Shown: piece by piece, positions 15,491-22,059 of the stretch
Numbering within the stretch: the stretch's first letter is position 1
Layout of the letters: each line of letters opens with the position of its first letter
IMG/VR virus record: IMGVR_UViG_3300009154_000010
Span: 1-39,756 of that record
Source: a virus
Reading direction: 5' to 3' (one strand)
Length of the DNA stretch: 39,756 nt
Notes under the pieces: model-generated
What the model saw: the letters and a program-made list of their open reading frames with translations, nothing else
Told to the model about the DNA's origin: nothing
The model's database searches: none
Made by a program: the position numbers and the translations under genes

Positions 15491-15520
15491 AGCCCCCGCT
15501 TCGGCGGGGGTTTTTCTTTT
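15491..15520 (+). terminator. Strong intrinsic terminator
   Basis: CCCCCGC (15493-15499), a TTCG tetraloop and GCGGGGG (15504-15510) are followed by TTTTTCTTTT. This closes the transcript that carries the amidoligase and amidotransferase genes. Confidence 0.92.
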
Positions 15521-15886
15521 ATCCATCATACTAATTCCAGGTACATCTGGAAAGTGTTAACTGTTTAAACAACAAAAACAAATCTTCCCTGGGACTCTGG
15601 AATACACAAGCGTTTAAACAATGGTGGTGGGTCTGGTGGTGGTGGTGGTGGTGGTGGGTCTGGCACTCACAGCACCAGACTGCTAACGACATGCGTTTAA
15701 ACAGTAGGTTTGCATGTCATGATAGGATGGTTTTATCCACCTCAAGGTGGATAAAACTAAAGAAACATGCAGTCTTGTTTAAACAAAAAAACTTTTTTAA
15801 ATCTGCATGTAAATCCTTGACTTATGCATACCGAACTGGAATCCTAGGACATGTAGCAACTCGGCTACATAGAACAAAGGACTGGT
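15521..15886. promoter_or_regulatory. 366-bp intergenic control region with four GTTTAAAC copies
   Basis: No convincing gene. Between the terminator and the next operon lie GTTTAAAC copies at 15563, 15612, 15695 and 15777, and a (GGT)n tract at about 15622-15658. There is a perfect 12-bp inverted repeat at 15730-15757 and a 7-bp hairpin ATGTAGC/GCTACAT (15851-15870). TTGACT at 15817-15822 is a plausible -35 box, with AATCCT after 17 bases as a weak -10. The region probably holds the promoter and operators of the second early operon. The 21-codon frame in the GGT tract is discussed separately. Confidence 0.6.
15730..15757. repeat. Perfect 12-bp inverted repeat with TCAA loop
   Basis: The left arm is G plus TTTTATCCACC (15730-15741), the loop TCAA (15742-15745), and the right arm is its exact complement (15746-15757). 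No T-run follows beyond the arm itself, so an operator, or a terminator using the arm's own T-rich 3' end on either strand, are both possible. Confidence 0.65.
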
Positions 15887-16063
15887 ATGTATCTAACAAC
15901 AGGCGACATCATCGCCACAATCATCGCCCTATTGGGTGCGCTCACAGTGGTGGGCTTAGCAATTAAAGAAAACATCCGACTCAACGGTGAGAACGCATGG
16001 CTACGCCACCGCAATCGCCAACTCAATAAGGTGGTGGAAGCACATGACCTCAGCAACTTCTAA
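15887..16063 (+). CDS. Small membrane protein with polar tail, 58 aa
   Basis: The frame reads MYLTTGDII followed by a hydrophobic stretch to about residue 26 (ATIIALLGALTVVGLAI), then a charged helical tail (RLNGENAWLRHRNRQLNKVV). One membrane span with a cytoplasmic coiled segment is likely. AAAGGACTGGT precedes the ATG. It overlaps the following gene by 20 nt and opens the second early operon. No family is recognised; a spanin, holin or signalling role cannot be decided. Confidence 0.65.
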   Translation: MYLTTGDIIATIIALLGALTVVGLAIKENIRLNGENAWLRHRNRQLNKVVEAHDLSNF

Positions 16064-16304
16064 GACATACGAGGGTTGGAAAAACTACAACACATGGAAC
16101 ATTGCGCTATGGATTAACAACGACTATCCGTTATACCTAAGCGCCTGCCTATTCATGAAAGATTACAAAGGCGCAAAGCCTTATCGTGATTGGCTCAAGG
16201 TTACAGGGCTTGAGGATAAAGCAACCATTGACGGATGCAAGTACAACTCAAGCGACCTTGCATACGCCGAACTCAACGACATGATGAAAGGACTGGTGCT
16301 CTAA
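16044..16304 (+). CDS. Conserved actinophage-type small protein, 86 aa
   Basis: The start is placed at the ATG at 16044, so the protein begins MTSATSKTYEGWKNYNTWNI. The motif GWKNYNTWNIALWINND is typical of a widespread family of small phage proteins of unknown function (GWxNYxTWNVALWIxND). The remainder is an alpha-helical domain (YRDWLKVTGLEDKATIDG, then SDLAYAELNDMMKG). The stop overlaps the next start as TAATG, so the two are translationally coupled. Confidence 0.75.
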   Translation: MTSATSKTYEGWKNYNTWNIALWINNDYPLYLSACLFMKDYKGAKPYRDWLKVTGLEDKATIDGCKYNSSDLAYAELNDMMKGLVL

Positions 16305-16429
16305 TGAAATGCAGTTTCTGTGGCGCAACTAATGTAAAACTTGATGCCATAAATTATGGTGGCAAACTCGTCATGCGATGCATCACATGTAAGGTTCTTG
16401 ACGGAGTAAAAGGAGATAACAATGATTGA
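16304..16429 (+). CDS. Zinc-ribbon miniprotein, 41 aa
   Basis: Two CxxC knuckles (CSFC at residues 3-6, CITC at 26-29) flank a short beta hairpin, the minimal pattern of a zinc ribbon. The start overlaps the previous stop as TAATG and its end overlaps the next gene by 8 nt. It could bind nucleic acid or a host RNA polymerase subunit, as several phage zinc ribbons do, but no partner is shown. Confidence 0.7.
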   Translation: MKCSFCGATNVKLDAINYGGKLVMRCITCKVLDGVKGDNND

Positions 16430-16619
16430 TGAAACGAAACCAATAGATAGAATCGTGTGGCGTTGTGATGTAACAGATAAGATGCTGACCCATTTAAACG
16501 ATGAGGAACGCAGAACATTTATCAATCGCCTTAGCGATGCAGTAAACCAACTCGGTCAACTATACAAAGTGGGCAGAGAATATGAGAACGGCAAACTAAA
16601 GGAGAATAACTATGCCTAA
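16422..16619 (+). CDS. Hypothetical protein, 65 aa
   Basis: A small charged helical protein (residues 24-50 read HLNDEERRTFINRLSDAVNQ and onward). AAAGGAGATAACA precedes the ATG, a strong ribosome-binding site. It overlaps both neighbours by 8 nt within a tightly packed early operon. The gene contains a one-mismatch form of the iterated palindrome (ATTTAAAC). No family is recognised. Confidence 0.7.
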   Translation: MIDETKPIDRIVWRCDVTDKMLTHLNDEERRTFINRLSDAVNQLGQLYKVGREYENGKLKENNYA

Positions 16620-16974
16620 AGGTGCAGTGCTATACACAGATGGAACATACGAGGAGAAAGAGTTTAAACAACTCTCCGATATGCAAGCAGCAGTGGATGG
16701 ATTGATTGAACCCATCGGCATGCATGATTACTATGGTGCTGGCGTATGCCAAGGCTATGTAAACGAGGAGGGATTGCTCAAACAACTACCTCTCAACTCG
16801 GTAGCCAGTGCGCTCTCGTTCATGTTCGGTAACGCACCTACGATTGTGGGCAACATGATTGTCTTGGGCTTAACCGATAGCCATGGCAATGACACTGACA
16901 TCCCTGCTGACATACTTACTTTCATTAGCCGAGTGTGTGGTAACCGTGCGAAACTGGAGGCTGAGTATGTTTAA
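16612..16974 (+). CDS. DUF3846-like protein, 120 aa
   Basis: The pattern of an N-terminal strand pair (AVLYTDGTYEEKEF), a helix with AAVDGLIEPI, then YVNEEGLLKQLPLNSVAS and PTIVGNMIVLGLTD resembles DUF3846. That domain is common in phages and plasmids of Actinobacteria (conserved GGxIE, NEEGK, LPxN and IVG motifs). Function is unknown. Its GTTTAA end forms part of a GTTTAAAC site that also encodes the start of the next gene, giving an 8-nt overlap. Confidence 0.75.
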   Translation: MPKGAVLYTDGTYEEKEFKQLSDMQAAVDGLIEPIGMHDYYGAGVCQGYVNEEGLLKQLPLNSVASALSFMFGNAPTIVGNMIVLGLTDSHGNDTDIPADILTFISRVCGNRAKLEAEYV

Positions 16975-17404
16975 ACGCATCCACCCGCATGCCCGACTGT
17001 GGATGGCAACAACTCTTGTACTCGGAATCTTTCTCGTGTTTAATCCACGAGTGCAGATGGTTGCACATCCACCGCAAGGTACTCTCATTGCTTACTATCA
17101 CAACGACTACCAACGCTTCGCAGTGGAGCAACTAATCAAGCAAGATAAGATTGAACAGTACCCATGCCTCTATGAATTGTGGATGCGTGAGTCAAACTGG
17201 CGACCACAATCACACAACAATCGTGGTGGCGCACATGGAATCGCACAACTCAAACCTGAAACATGGAAACTTATCGGCATACATCAAACCGATGATGGAT
17301 ATACACAGGTAATTGCTGGGCTACGCTACATAGACAGGCACTACGGCAAGACTGGTGGTATCTGCAAGGCATACGCTCATCACTTAGCAGTGGGGTGGTA
17401 TTAA
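16967..17404 (+). CDS. Membrane-anchored lysozyme/transglycosylase-like protein, 145 aa
   Basis: Residues 11-25 (LWMATTLVLGIFLVF) form a signal anchor after a basic start (MFKRIHPHAR). The rest matches the lytic-transglycosylase/Rpf-like fold: LWMRESNW with probable catalytic Glu75, AHGIAQLKPETW at 89-100, GLRYIDRHYG at 118-127 and a VGWY end. The start at 16967 was chosen for its signal sequence; an upstream in-frame ATG at 16883 lies inside the previous gene. Peptidoglycan cleavage at the outer face of the membrane is predicted. Its place in an early operon, away from the lysis genes, suggests wall remodelling or superinfection control rather than final lysis. Confidence 0.75.
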   Translation: MFKRIHPHARLWMATTLVLGIFLVFNPRVQMVAHPPQGTLIAYYHNDYQRFAVEQLIKQDKIEQYPCLYELWMRESNWRPQSHNNRGGAHGIAQLKPETWKLIGIHQTDDGYTQVIAGLRYIDRHYGKTGGICKAYAHHLAVGWY

Positions 17405-17748
17405 TGGAAATTAAACACCACAAAGTTATAGAAAAGCGAGAGGTTCGCAACCGAGGTAAGGATGTGCAAGCGTTTAAACTACGGTGGAATCGTAGGCTTA
17501 CCGAGGAGGCTGCATGTAAGGGGTTAGATGTTGAATTGTTTTACCCTGACAAAGACATCTTTACCCCCGATGAGGAAAAGGTATTCGCTCGCATGTGTGT
17601 GGAGTGTCCAGTCATGGAGATGTGCCTAGAGTGGGGGCTAGTCCATGAACGCAGTGGCGTATGGGGTGGAACTACCCCATTTCGTAGGCACGCAGCAAGA
17701 AAAGCCCTCAACTTGCAGGTGTCTGACCCACGAGGCATGAACATGTGA
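17404..17748 (+). CDS. whiB: WhiB-family iron-sulfur transcription regulator, 114 aa
   Basis: WhiB proteins bind a 4Fe-4S cluster and the main sigma factor and occur in Actinobacteria and their phages. The four cysteines are Cys38, then Cys65-x2-Cys68-x5-Cys74 (CVECPVMEMC), followed by the turn GVWGG at 85-89 and a basic segment (FRRHAARK). The ATG at 17404 overlaps the previous stop as TAATG; a GTG three codons upstream is less likely. It ends the rightward early operon. It probably redirects host transcription and is the best single indicator of an actinobacterial host. Confidence 0.92.
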   Translation: MEIKHHKVIEKREVRNRGKDVQAFKLRWNRRLTEEAACKGLDVELFYPDKDIFTPDEEKVFARMCVECPVMEMCLEWGLVHERSGVWGGTTPFRRHAARKALNLQVSDPRGMNM

Positions 17749-17810
17749 TAGGTTGTATTCATTGGGCATCTCCTATGTGAAGGGGAAGCATGTAGTAGGT
17801 GCCCATACAA

Positions 17811-17848
17811 AAGCCCCCTTGCGGATTCCAGTCTTTGCGAGGGGGCTT
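17811..17848. terminator. Bidirectional terminator between convergent early operons
   Basis: AAGCCCCCTTGC (17811-17822) pairs with GCGAGGGGGCTT (17837-17848) with one G.T wobble and a 14-nt loop. Short T-runs follow on both strands. It sits between the WhiB gene and the converging dNMP kinase gene. A further inverted repeat, TGGGCA/TGCCCA (17763-17805), lies just upstream. Confidence 0.8.
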
Positions 17849-17855
17849 CTGTATT

Positions 17856-18386
17856 TTACAAACTTAATTGTTTAGCAAGCATAAACACTTCATCAGACAA
17901 ATCATCAAGCGTGCCATCGTTATAGATAACATGTTTAAACATAAAGTTATCCATCGCATGTTCGCTCTTGTGTCCATTAACTGGTGGATGATTGTGTCTG
18001 TTTACACGCCACACTTGACCGCCATACTGCATGATTTCATTAGCCTCATTAGGGAAACGAACATCAGCAAATACAATCTTGGTTGATTCCATTTTATCAA
18101 AGGCTTGTTGCACCCAAAAGTTATCACCAAATTGCTTGCGACCCACATCAGTACCAAAGACTTGAAGTAATCTGCGTACCTCAGGGTTAGCCTTGGCTAC
18201 ATCCCATCCATACTCATCAACTAAATCAGCAACACGATTGCCACCTTCAACAAAAGGATTCAATGTATAGATTGCATCACGCATCGGGTCAGCAAATGCC
18301 ATCCGTGTATAGCCATAGTTTAAACACAACAGTTCAGCAACTGTGTCTTTACCTGACTGTGCATACCCACTCAAACCAATAATCAT
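17856..18386 (-). CDS. Deoxynucleoside monophosphate kinase, 176 aa
   Basis: The P-loop GYAQSGKDT is at residues 7-15, after a hydrophobic strand (MIIGLS). FADPMRDAIYTLNP and VFADVRFPNEANEI match the phage dNMP kinase family (T4 gp1-like and actinophage enzymes). It phosphorylates dNMPs to feed phage DNA synthesis. Its ATG overlaps the previous stop as ATGA. It is the last gene of the leftward replication operon, ending at a bidirectional terminator. Confidence 0.9.
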   Translation of the reverse strand: MIIGLSGYAQSGKDTVAELLCLNYGYTRMAFADPMRDAIYTLNPFVEGGNRVADLVDEYGWDVAKANPEVRRLLQVFGTDVGRKQFGDNFWVQQAFDKMESTKIVFADVRFPNEANEIMQYGGQVWRVNRHNHPPVNGHKSEHAMDNFMFKHVIYNDGTLDDLSDEVFMLAKQLSL

Positions 18387-18544
18387 TTCTTTATGTATCC
18401 AATCTGCTTGCGTTTAAACCACACTATCTTATCTCCAGCCAGGTAAATGTAATAACCTATGTCGTTTAAACAGATGCCTACATAATACAACGGCAGTCCC
18501 AACCAGTTCCATGGTTTCATGCGTTGGTATTTAGGTCTAATCAT
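18383..18544 (-). CDS. Small membrane-associated protein, 53 aa
   Basis: The protein begins MIRPKYQRMKPWNWLGLPLYY, with an aromatic, hydrophobic middle (LYYVGICLNDIGYYIYLAG) between basic ends. It may lie in or across the membrane. An ATG further upstream in frame (18592) lies inside the sigma-like gene; 18544 gives an 8-nt overlap like other pairs here. Two GTTTAAAC copies (18412, 18464) lie within 60 bp. No family is recognised. Confidence 0.6.
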   Translation of the reverse strand: MIRPKYQRMKPWNWLGLPLYYVGICLNDIGYYIYLAGDKIVWFKRKQIGYIKK

Positions 18545-19187
18545 TATCGGGTTTCCTGTATCTACGATTGTTCCATTGAGGTTGTTCTCCACCTAGCCTG
18601 TCTTGCAACTTGGTAAGCGCACGACTAACACGCTTACGCAAAGCCTCCTCACTCACGGAGTATTCAATGGCAAGCGCATCAAAGTCTGTGCCACCGCCAT
18701 CAAATCTGCGTTGAAGAAGAAGATTATCTTGTTCGTTTAAACGCTTAAGCGCACCGCTAACATCAGACAACATAGCCTCACGATTCATGCCCTCGCTTGG
18801 CTTGCTTGATTTACTAATGAACTCATCACCTTTAGGTGTTGCGCTCTCTACCCACTGGTCATAGCGCCACACATCTTTAAGCAACTCTTGTAGTACCTCG
18901 TGTGTGTAATAGAAAGCATCTGATGGTGATGACTTACTCTTGTATGCACGCTCACGAGCAGCAAACTTCTGTGACTCATTGTTAAATGTGCGCCGAAGTT
19001 TAAACACTAATGAGTCTTGTTCCTCCCACTCCTCAATTTTGTGCCAGTGTTCTACTGCCCACAGAAGTAAGTGTTGGTACACATCATCAACGGACACAAG
19101 ATTGCGATGGATGCGAGCGCATCGTGTTGCACTGTAGCGTGCCACTTTGTATACGCTTTCCCATAACGGTGCGTTATTCATGTCCAT
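18537..19187 (-). CDS. Sigma-factor-like protein, 216 aa
   Basis: Residues 33-58 (VDDVYQHLLLWAVEHW and onward) resemble sigma region 2. Residues 150-196 form a region-4-like HTH (LNEQDNLLLQRRF, DFDALAIEYSVSEEALRKRV). The C-terminus has a basic tail. This is the layout of short ECF-like or sigma-K-like factors in actinophages. It probably steers host RNA polymerase to phage promoters, perhaps with WhiB. Its start overlaps the upstream gene by 14 nt; ATG at 19181 is an alternative. One GTTTAAAC codes Phe-Lys, another Leu-Asn. Confidence 0.75.
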   Translation of the reverse strand: MDMNNAPLWESVYKVARYSATRCARIHRNLVSVDDVYQHLLLWAVEHWHKIEEWEEQDSLVFKLRRTFNNESQKFAARERAYKSKSSPSDAFYYTHEVLQELLKDVWRYDQWVESATPKGDEFISKSSKPSEGMNREAMLSDVSGALKRLNEQDNLLLQRRFDGGGTDFDALAIEYSVSEEALRKRVSRALTKLQDRLGGEQPQWNNRRYRKPDND

Positions 19188-19569
19188 GTTTAAGTTCCTT
19201 CATTGTTGTTAGTAAGTCCTCAATCGTAATTAAAAAACCTTTACTCCAGTTCGGTGGTATCTCGCAAGTAATCTCTCTGCCAAACTCCCTGATTGCATAA
19301 TGCACATGGTCTGTTGGCACCATGACAACGCCACGCTCAAGGACAAACGCCCAATACTCGGCAGTAGTAACCATCAAACCCGATGGCTCCCACGATTTAC
19401 TCTTGTTAAACCAACACTCAACTTCTATGTAAATGTTGTTCGTATTCCACCACTTACGGTCACGCTTGACCTCAATAGTCTTGCCTTCTGTTAGTAAATC
19501 CTCAACTAATTGTTCGCCCTTACGACCATAGCCAAAGTCCAAATCAAATGATGAGTTCTTTACCATCAT
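19174..19569 (-). CDS. PD-(D/E)xK nuclease-like protein, 131 aa
   Basis: A helix with GRKGEQLVEDLL (Glu19, Glu23) precedes TIEVKRDRKWW (Glu33-x-Lys35) and IYIEVEC (Glu49). This is the strand order and acid/Lys spacing of the restriction-endonuclease fold. The protein is too small for an added specificity domain. Its ATG follows the primase stop directly; that stop is itself part of a GTTTAAAC at 19570. Likely roles are trimming or resolving DNA, or attack on host DNA. Confidence 0.65.
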   Translation of the reverse strand: MMVKNSSFDLDFGYGRKGEQLVEDLLTEGKTIEVKRDRKWWNTNNIYIEVECWFNKSKSWEPSGLMVTTAEYWAFVLERGVVMVPTDHVHYAIREFGREITCEIPPNWSKGFLITIEDLLTTMKELKHGHE

Positions 19570-19571
19570 GT

Positions 19572-20189
19572 TTAAACGCCCGCCCTCTTACGCAAACCAT
19601 CTGCGCCTTCCATTAGGTAGACATCGTTAACATCCTGACCCTCAGGCATGAACACAGGGAATACATTGTCTAGTTCTCTACTTAAATGTTTAGCCATCTC
19701 ACGCCCTGCGTTGTCACCATCGCACAGCAAGATAACCTTTGACCAATCAGCAAGCACACGAGAATAAAAAGATTTCCAGTTGTTAGCCCCAGGCAAACCA
19801 ACCGCACTGAACCCTGCTTGTGTAGCAACAACAGTATCAAGTTCACCTTCACAGATAGCAAGCACTTCGGAGTCATCACCCAGTGCGCCGATGTTAAAGA
19901 TGTGTGTCGTAGCCCCTGGTCTACTCATGTATTTCGGACCTGTATCTGCGTTTAAACTACGGAAGCGGATGTCAATGACTCCTGTTGGTGTGATGTATGG
20001 GATTGCTAACTTGCCAGTGTAAGGCTCGTGTCCAATCTCAGGCTCTCTTACGAAGCCGAGGCGAAATGTACGAGCGGTCTGTTCTGTGATACCTCTGCTC
20101 GTCAGGTACGGAAGTATCTCCGCTAGGTTTCTTTCGTAGTTCTCCGTTGCTCTCGCCAGTAATTCTTTCTGCGATTTGCTTAGCCTCAT
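19572..20189 (-). CDS. DnaG-like primase, TOPRIM catalytic half, 205 aa
   Basis: The TOPRIM motifs are clear: AICEGELDTV with Glu115, then ILLCDGDNAGREMAKHL with Asp157 and Asp159. The N-terminal part (YLTSRGITEQTARTF, LAIPYITPTGVIDIRFR, GPKYM) is the usual region before TOPRIM. There is no zinc domain; that is encoded by the overlapping upstream gene in another frame. The ATG at 20189 (or a TTG at 20198) lies 150 nt before the upstream stop. It makes RNA primers for phage DNA replication. A frameshifted fusion with the zinc half is possible. Confidence 0.88.
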   Translation of the reverse strand: MRLSKSQKELLARATENYERNLAEILPYLTSRGITEQTARTFRLGFVREPEIGHEPYTGKLAIPYITPTGVIDIRFRSLNADTGPKYMSRPGATTHIFNIGALGDDSEVLAICEGELDTVVATQAGFSAVGLPGANNWKSFYSRVLADWSKVILLCDGDNAGREMAKHLSRELDNVFPVFMPEGQDVNDVYLMEGADGLRKRAGV

Positions 20190-20415
20190 TAAACCCAACT
20201 CCTTCTCGTTTCATAATAAGTGAATACACATCACCAGCCATCTCACAACCAAAGCAACGGAAGCCACCGTTGTCTATGTTTAAACGGGCTGACTTAACTC
20301 TATCACCATGGAAAGCGCAGCGCAGTGTGAACCAGCCACGCCTACCATGTGGTATCTTAAATCCATAGTGCTCAAGAACTTTAACGATGTCATGTTTAGA
20401 GTTTTGCAAGGACAT
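20038..20415 (-). CDS. Primase zinc-binding half (CHC2-like), 125 aa
   Basis: CAFHGD (Cys33-x2-His36) and FRCFGCEMAGD (Cys54-x2-Cys57) form the CHC2 zinc finger of DnaG primases, followed by the conserved helix (NEAKQIAERI). After residue about 88 the sequence turns into an Arg/Ser/Pro-rich tail (ELRKKPSGDTSVPDEQRYH). That tail is the out-of-frame reading of the start of the TOPRIM gene, so it may be unstructured or bypassed by frameshifting. The start overlaps the resolvase end by 20 nt. Confidence 0.85.
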   Translation of the reverse strand: MSLQNSKHDIVKVLEHYGFKIPHGRRGWFTLRCAFHGDRVKSARLNIDNGGFRCFGCEMAGDVYSLIMKREGVGFNEAKQIAERITGESNGELRKKPSGDTSVPDEQRYHRTDRSYISPRLRKRA

Positions 20416-20761
20416 CACCCAGTCGTTGAACTACATAGGCATCCTCAATTCCTTTGTTAGATGCCTTGATAATTACCAATGGTGTTGGTGTTACCTTCAT
20501 GTTCTTAGACTTACGATAGTTCTCTGCTTCAACATACGCTTCACGCAACCAACCCGACAGGTCAACCTTGCCGTCACGCCTTGGTGCCTTGGCTTCAACC
20601 ACATAGATGTCGTTGGTTGCTGGTAGAAATACATCACCAATGTCATTGCGACCAGCACGAGGTAAGCGTTGTGCGTTTAAACCCTGTTGCATAAACCAAT
20701 CAGCAAGGTCAATCTCAAATGCTGCACCTCTACGCTTGTTACTCTGCTGTTGCGTTGCCAT
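20396..20761 (-). CDS. Holliday-junction resolvase-like nuclease, 121 aa
   Basis: Hjc-type PD-(D/E)xK signature: RRGAAFEIDLADWF with Glu16, RLPRAGRNDIGDVFLP with Asp43, and YVVEAKAP with Glu57-x-Lys59. It cleaves branched DNA during phage recombination or before packaging. I set the start at 20761, where AAAGGAG precedes the ATG; a longer frame upstream lies inside the glycosyltransferase gene. It overlaps genes on both sides. Confidence 0.82.
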   Translation of the reverse strand: MATQQQSNKRRGAAFEIDLADWFMQQGLNAQRLPRAGRNDIGDVFLPATNDIYVVEAKAPRRDGKVDLSGWLREAYVEAENYRKSKNMKVTPTPLVIIKASNKGIEDAYVVQRLGDVLAKL

Positions 20762-21485
20762 TGGCTTGCTCCTTTGTCTGTCTTTCTGCTGCTTGGGCAG
20801 CCTGCCAGTACAGTGCATAGTAGTTATCGTCATAGGCAAAGCGCTTCATGTGTTTAACACGAGCACCTGTATGTGCATAAACATCAACGCCTGCCTTCTT
20901 AAGATTGCGGAAGAACACAATGTCCTCGCCAACAAACTTATCTCCAATGTTTTCTTGTTCGGCAAACACTGAATAGTCAGGGGATAAAGCACGCAACTTA
21001 GGCACAACGCTGCGATGCATGAGTGTTAAACCCAAGCCAGCGCAGTCAACCTTAATGACTTCACTTGCTGGTAGTGGGTGAACATAACGGATACTAAACT
21101 CCTCGCCTGTTTCATTAAACAAAGCAGGCATAGGTTGCATTAGTGATGACTCCATCTGTTTAGAGATAAAGTAAACGCCACTAACAACTGGCTTGGTGTT
21201 CTTGTCTGCTATTTTCCATAGCATCTCAAGCACATCAACGGTTAACACAATGTCTGAGTCAACCCATAACAACCAATCTGTTTTAACTTGGTCATACCAC
21301 ATGTCTAGTAACGCTTGGCGTTGTCTGCCAATCTGATTACCTTGCACACGGATAGCATTGTTGACTGCCAATTTGCGAGTAGGCGCAGTGATGGTGGTAT
21401 ACATAATGCCTTCGGCAAACTTGCCATCAACCATACCGTTGTCACACCAACCAATAGATAATGTTTCGTTAGAACTGTGACTCAC
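20739..21485 (-). CDS. GT-A glycosyltransferase-like protein, about 248 aa
   Basis: WLLWVDSDIVL carries a DxD motif (Asp76, Asp78 from the GTG start), the metal/nucleotide-sugar site of GT-A transferases. FVGEDIVFFRNLKKAGVDVY matches the later acceptor-side motif, and the end is Ala/Glu-rich. GGGAG before a GTG at 21485 suggests that start; an ATG at 21506 is an alternative. Phages use such enzymes to glycosylate DNA bases, virion proteins or host surface polymers; which of these cannot be told. It lies among replication genes, which slightly favours DNA or regulation. Confidence 0.75.
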   Translation of the reverse strand: MSHSSNETLSIGWCDNGMVDGKFAEGIMYTTITAPTRKLAVNNAIRVQGNQIGRQRQALLDMWYDQVKTDWLLWVDSDIVLTVDVLEMLWKIADKNTKPVVSGVYFISKQMESSLMQPMPALFNETGEEFSIRYVHPLPASEVIKVDCAGLGLTLMHRSVVPKLRALSPDYSVFAEQENIGDKFVGEDIVFFRNLKKAGVDVYAHTGARVKHMKRFAYDDNYYALYWQAAQAAERQTKEQANGNATAE

Positions 21486-21834
21486 TAATCTCCCTTTCCG
21501 ATTCATCAAGAACTTGGAGAGCGTTCTCTCCCATTTGTTTAAACGAGTTAGACATGTTAGCCAACTGTTCTGCTATCTCTTTGGTGCACTCAAACCCATG
21601 GTCATCGTTTAAATGTTCTGCTAACTGTGTTACATAGTCAGCAAACTGCATTGACTCTAACCAAATCTGATGTGGGTCATAAATCTTTTTAGCGACATCC
21701 TCCATCCGTTCAAGGACTTGTGGTATCTCCGATTTCAGTGCTTCCTTTATCTCCATTGGCAGGTTCAGTTTCTGTACCATCTGTTCCATCTGTTGGGGTG
21801 AGATTGATAGTGCCAGTCCTAATGTATTCGTCAT
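21469..21834 (-). CDS. Hypothetical helical protein, 121 aa
   Basis: The protein starts MTNTLGLALSISPQQMEQM and is almost wholly helical and charged, with long amphipathic segments (EIKEALKSEIPQVLERMED; EIAEQLANMSNSF). The start is placed at 21834. This leaves a 125-nt out-of-frame overlap with the preceding gene; a longer frame from 21903 would overlap even more. No family is recognised. Its place between the ATPase and the glycosyltransferase suggests a replication accessory role. Confidence 0.6.
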   Translation of the reverse strand: MTNTLGLALSISPQQMEQMVQKLNLPMEIKEALKSEIPQVLERMEDVAKKIYDPHQIWLESMQFADYVTQLAEHLNDDHGFECTKEIAEQLANMSNSFKQMGENALQVLDESEREISESQF

Positions 21835-22051
21835 GTTCTTTGTCTGTGATGTCTTTGAACTGACCAGTTTCTTTATTTTGCCAAACAAGTGCCCTCCAAC
21901 CAACGGTGTATACGAGTGTCTTAGGCATCAGCATTAACTGCGCCTTGATGTCTATGAGGAGAGGTCTTGTTTCAACTGCAATCTCGTCTTTGACTTTTGA
22001 TGCTGGGATTTCTCCTGCATTTTCAACTACTGTAAGTTCCCACTTACTCAT
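21710..22051 (-). CDS. Hypothetical protein, 113 aa
   Basis: Residues 1-78 look folded (MSKWELTVVENAGEI, VETRPLLIDIKAQLMLMP, YTVGWRALVWQNKETG). The last 35 residues are low complexity (PTDGTDGTETEPANGDKG). That tail is the segment overlapping the next gene in another frame, which suggests it tolerates change. AGGAGAACAC precedes the ATG. No family is recognised. Confidence 0.65.
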   Translation of the reverse strand: MSKWELTVVENAGEIPASKVKDEIAVETRPLLIDIKAQLMLMPKTLVYTVGWRALVWQNKETGQFKDITDKEHDEYIRTGTINLTPTDGTDGTETEPANGDKGSTEIGDTTSP

Positions 22052-22059
22052 GTGTTCTC

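Noticed and set aside
15451-15500. Possible tRNA in the GC-rich stretch after the amidotransferase
   Set aside because: No cloverleaf, no TTCGANNCC arm; the structure is a plain terminator hairpin.
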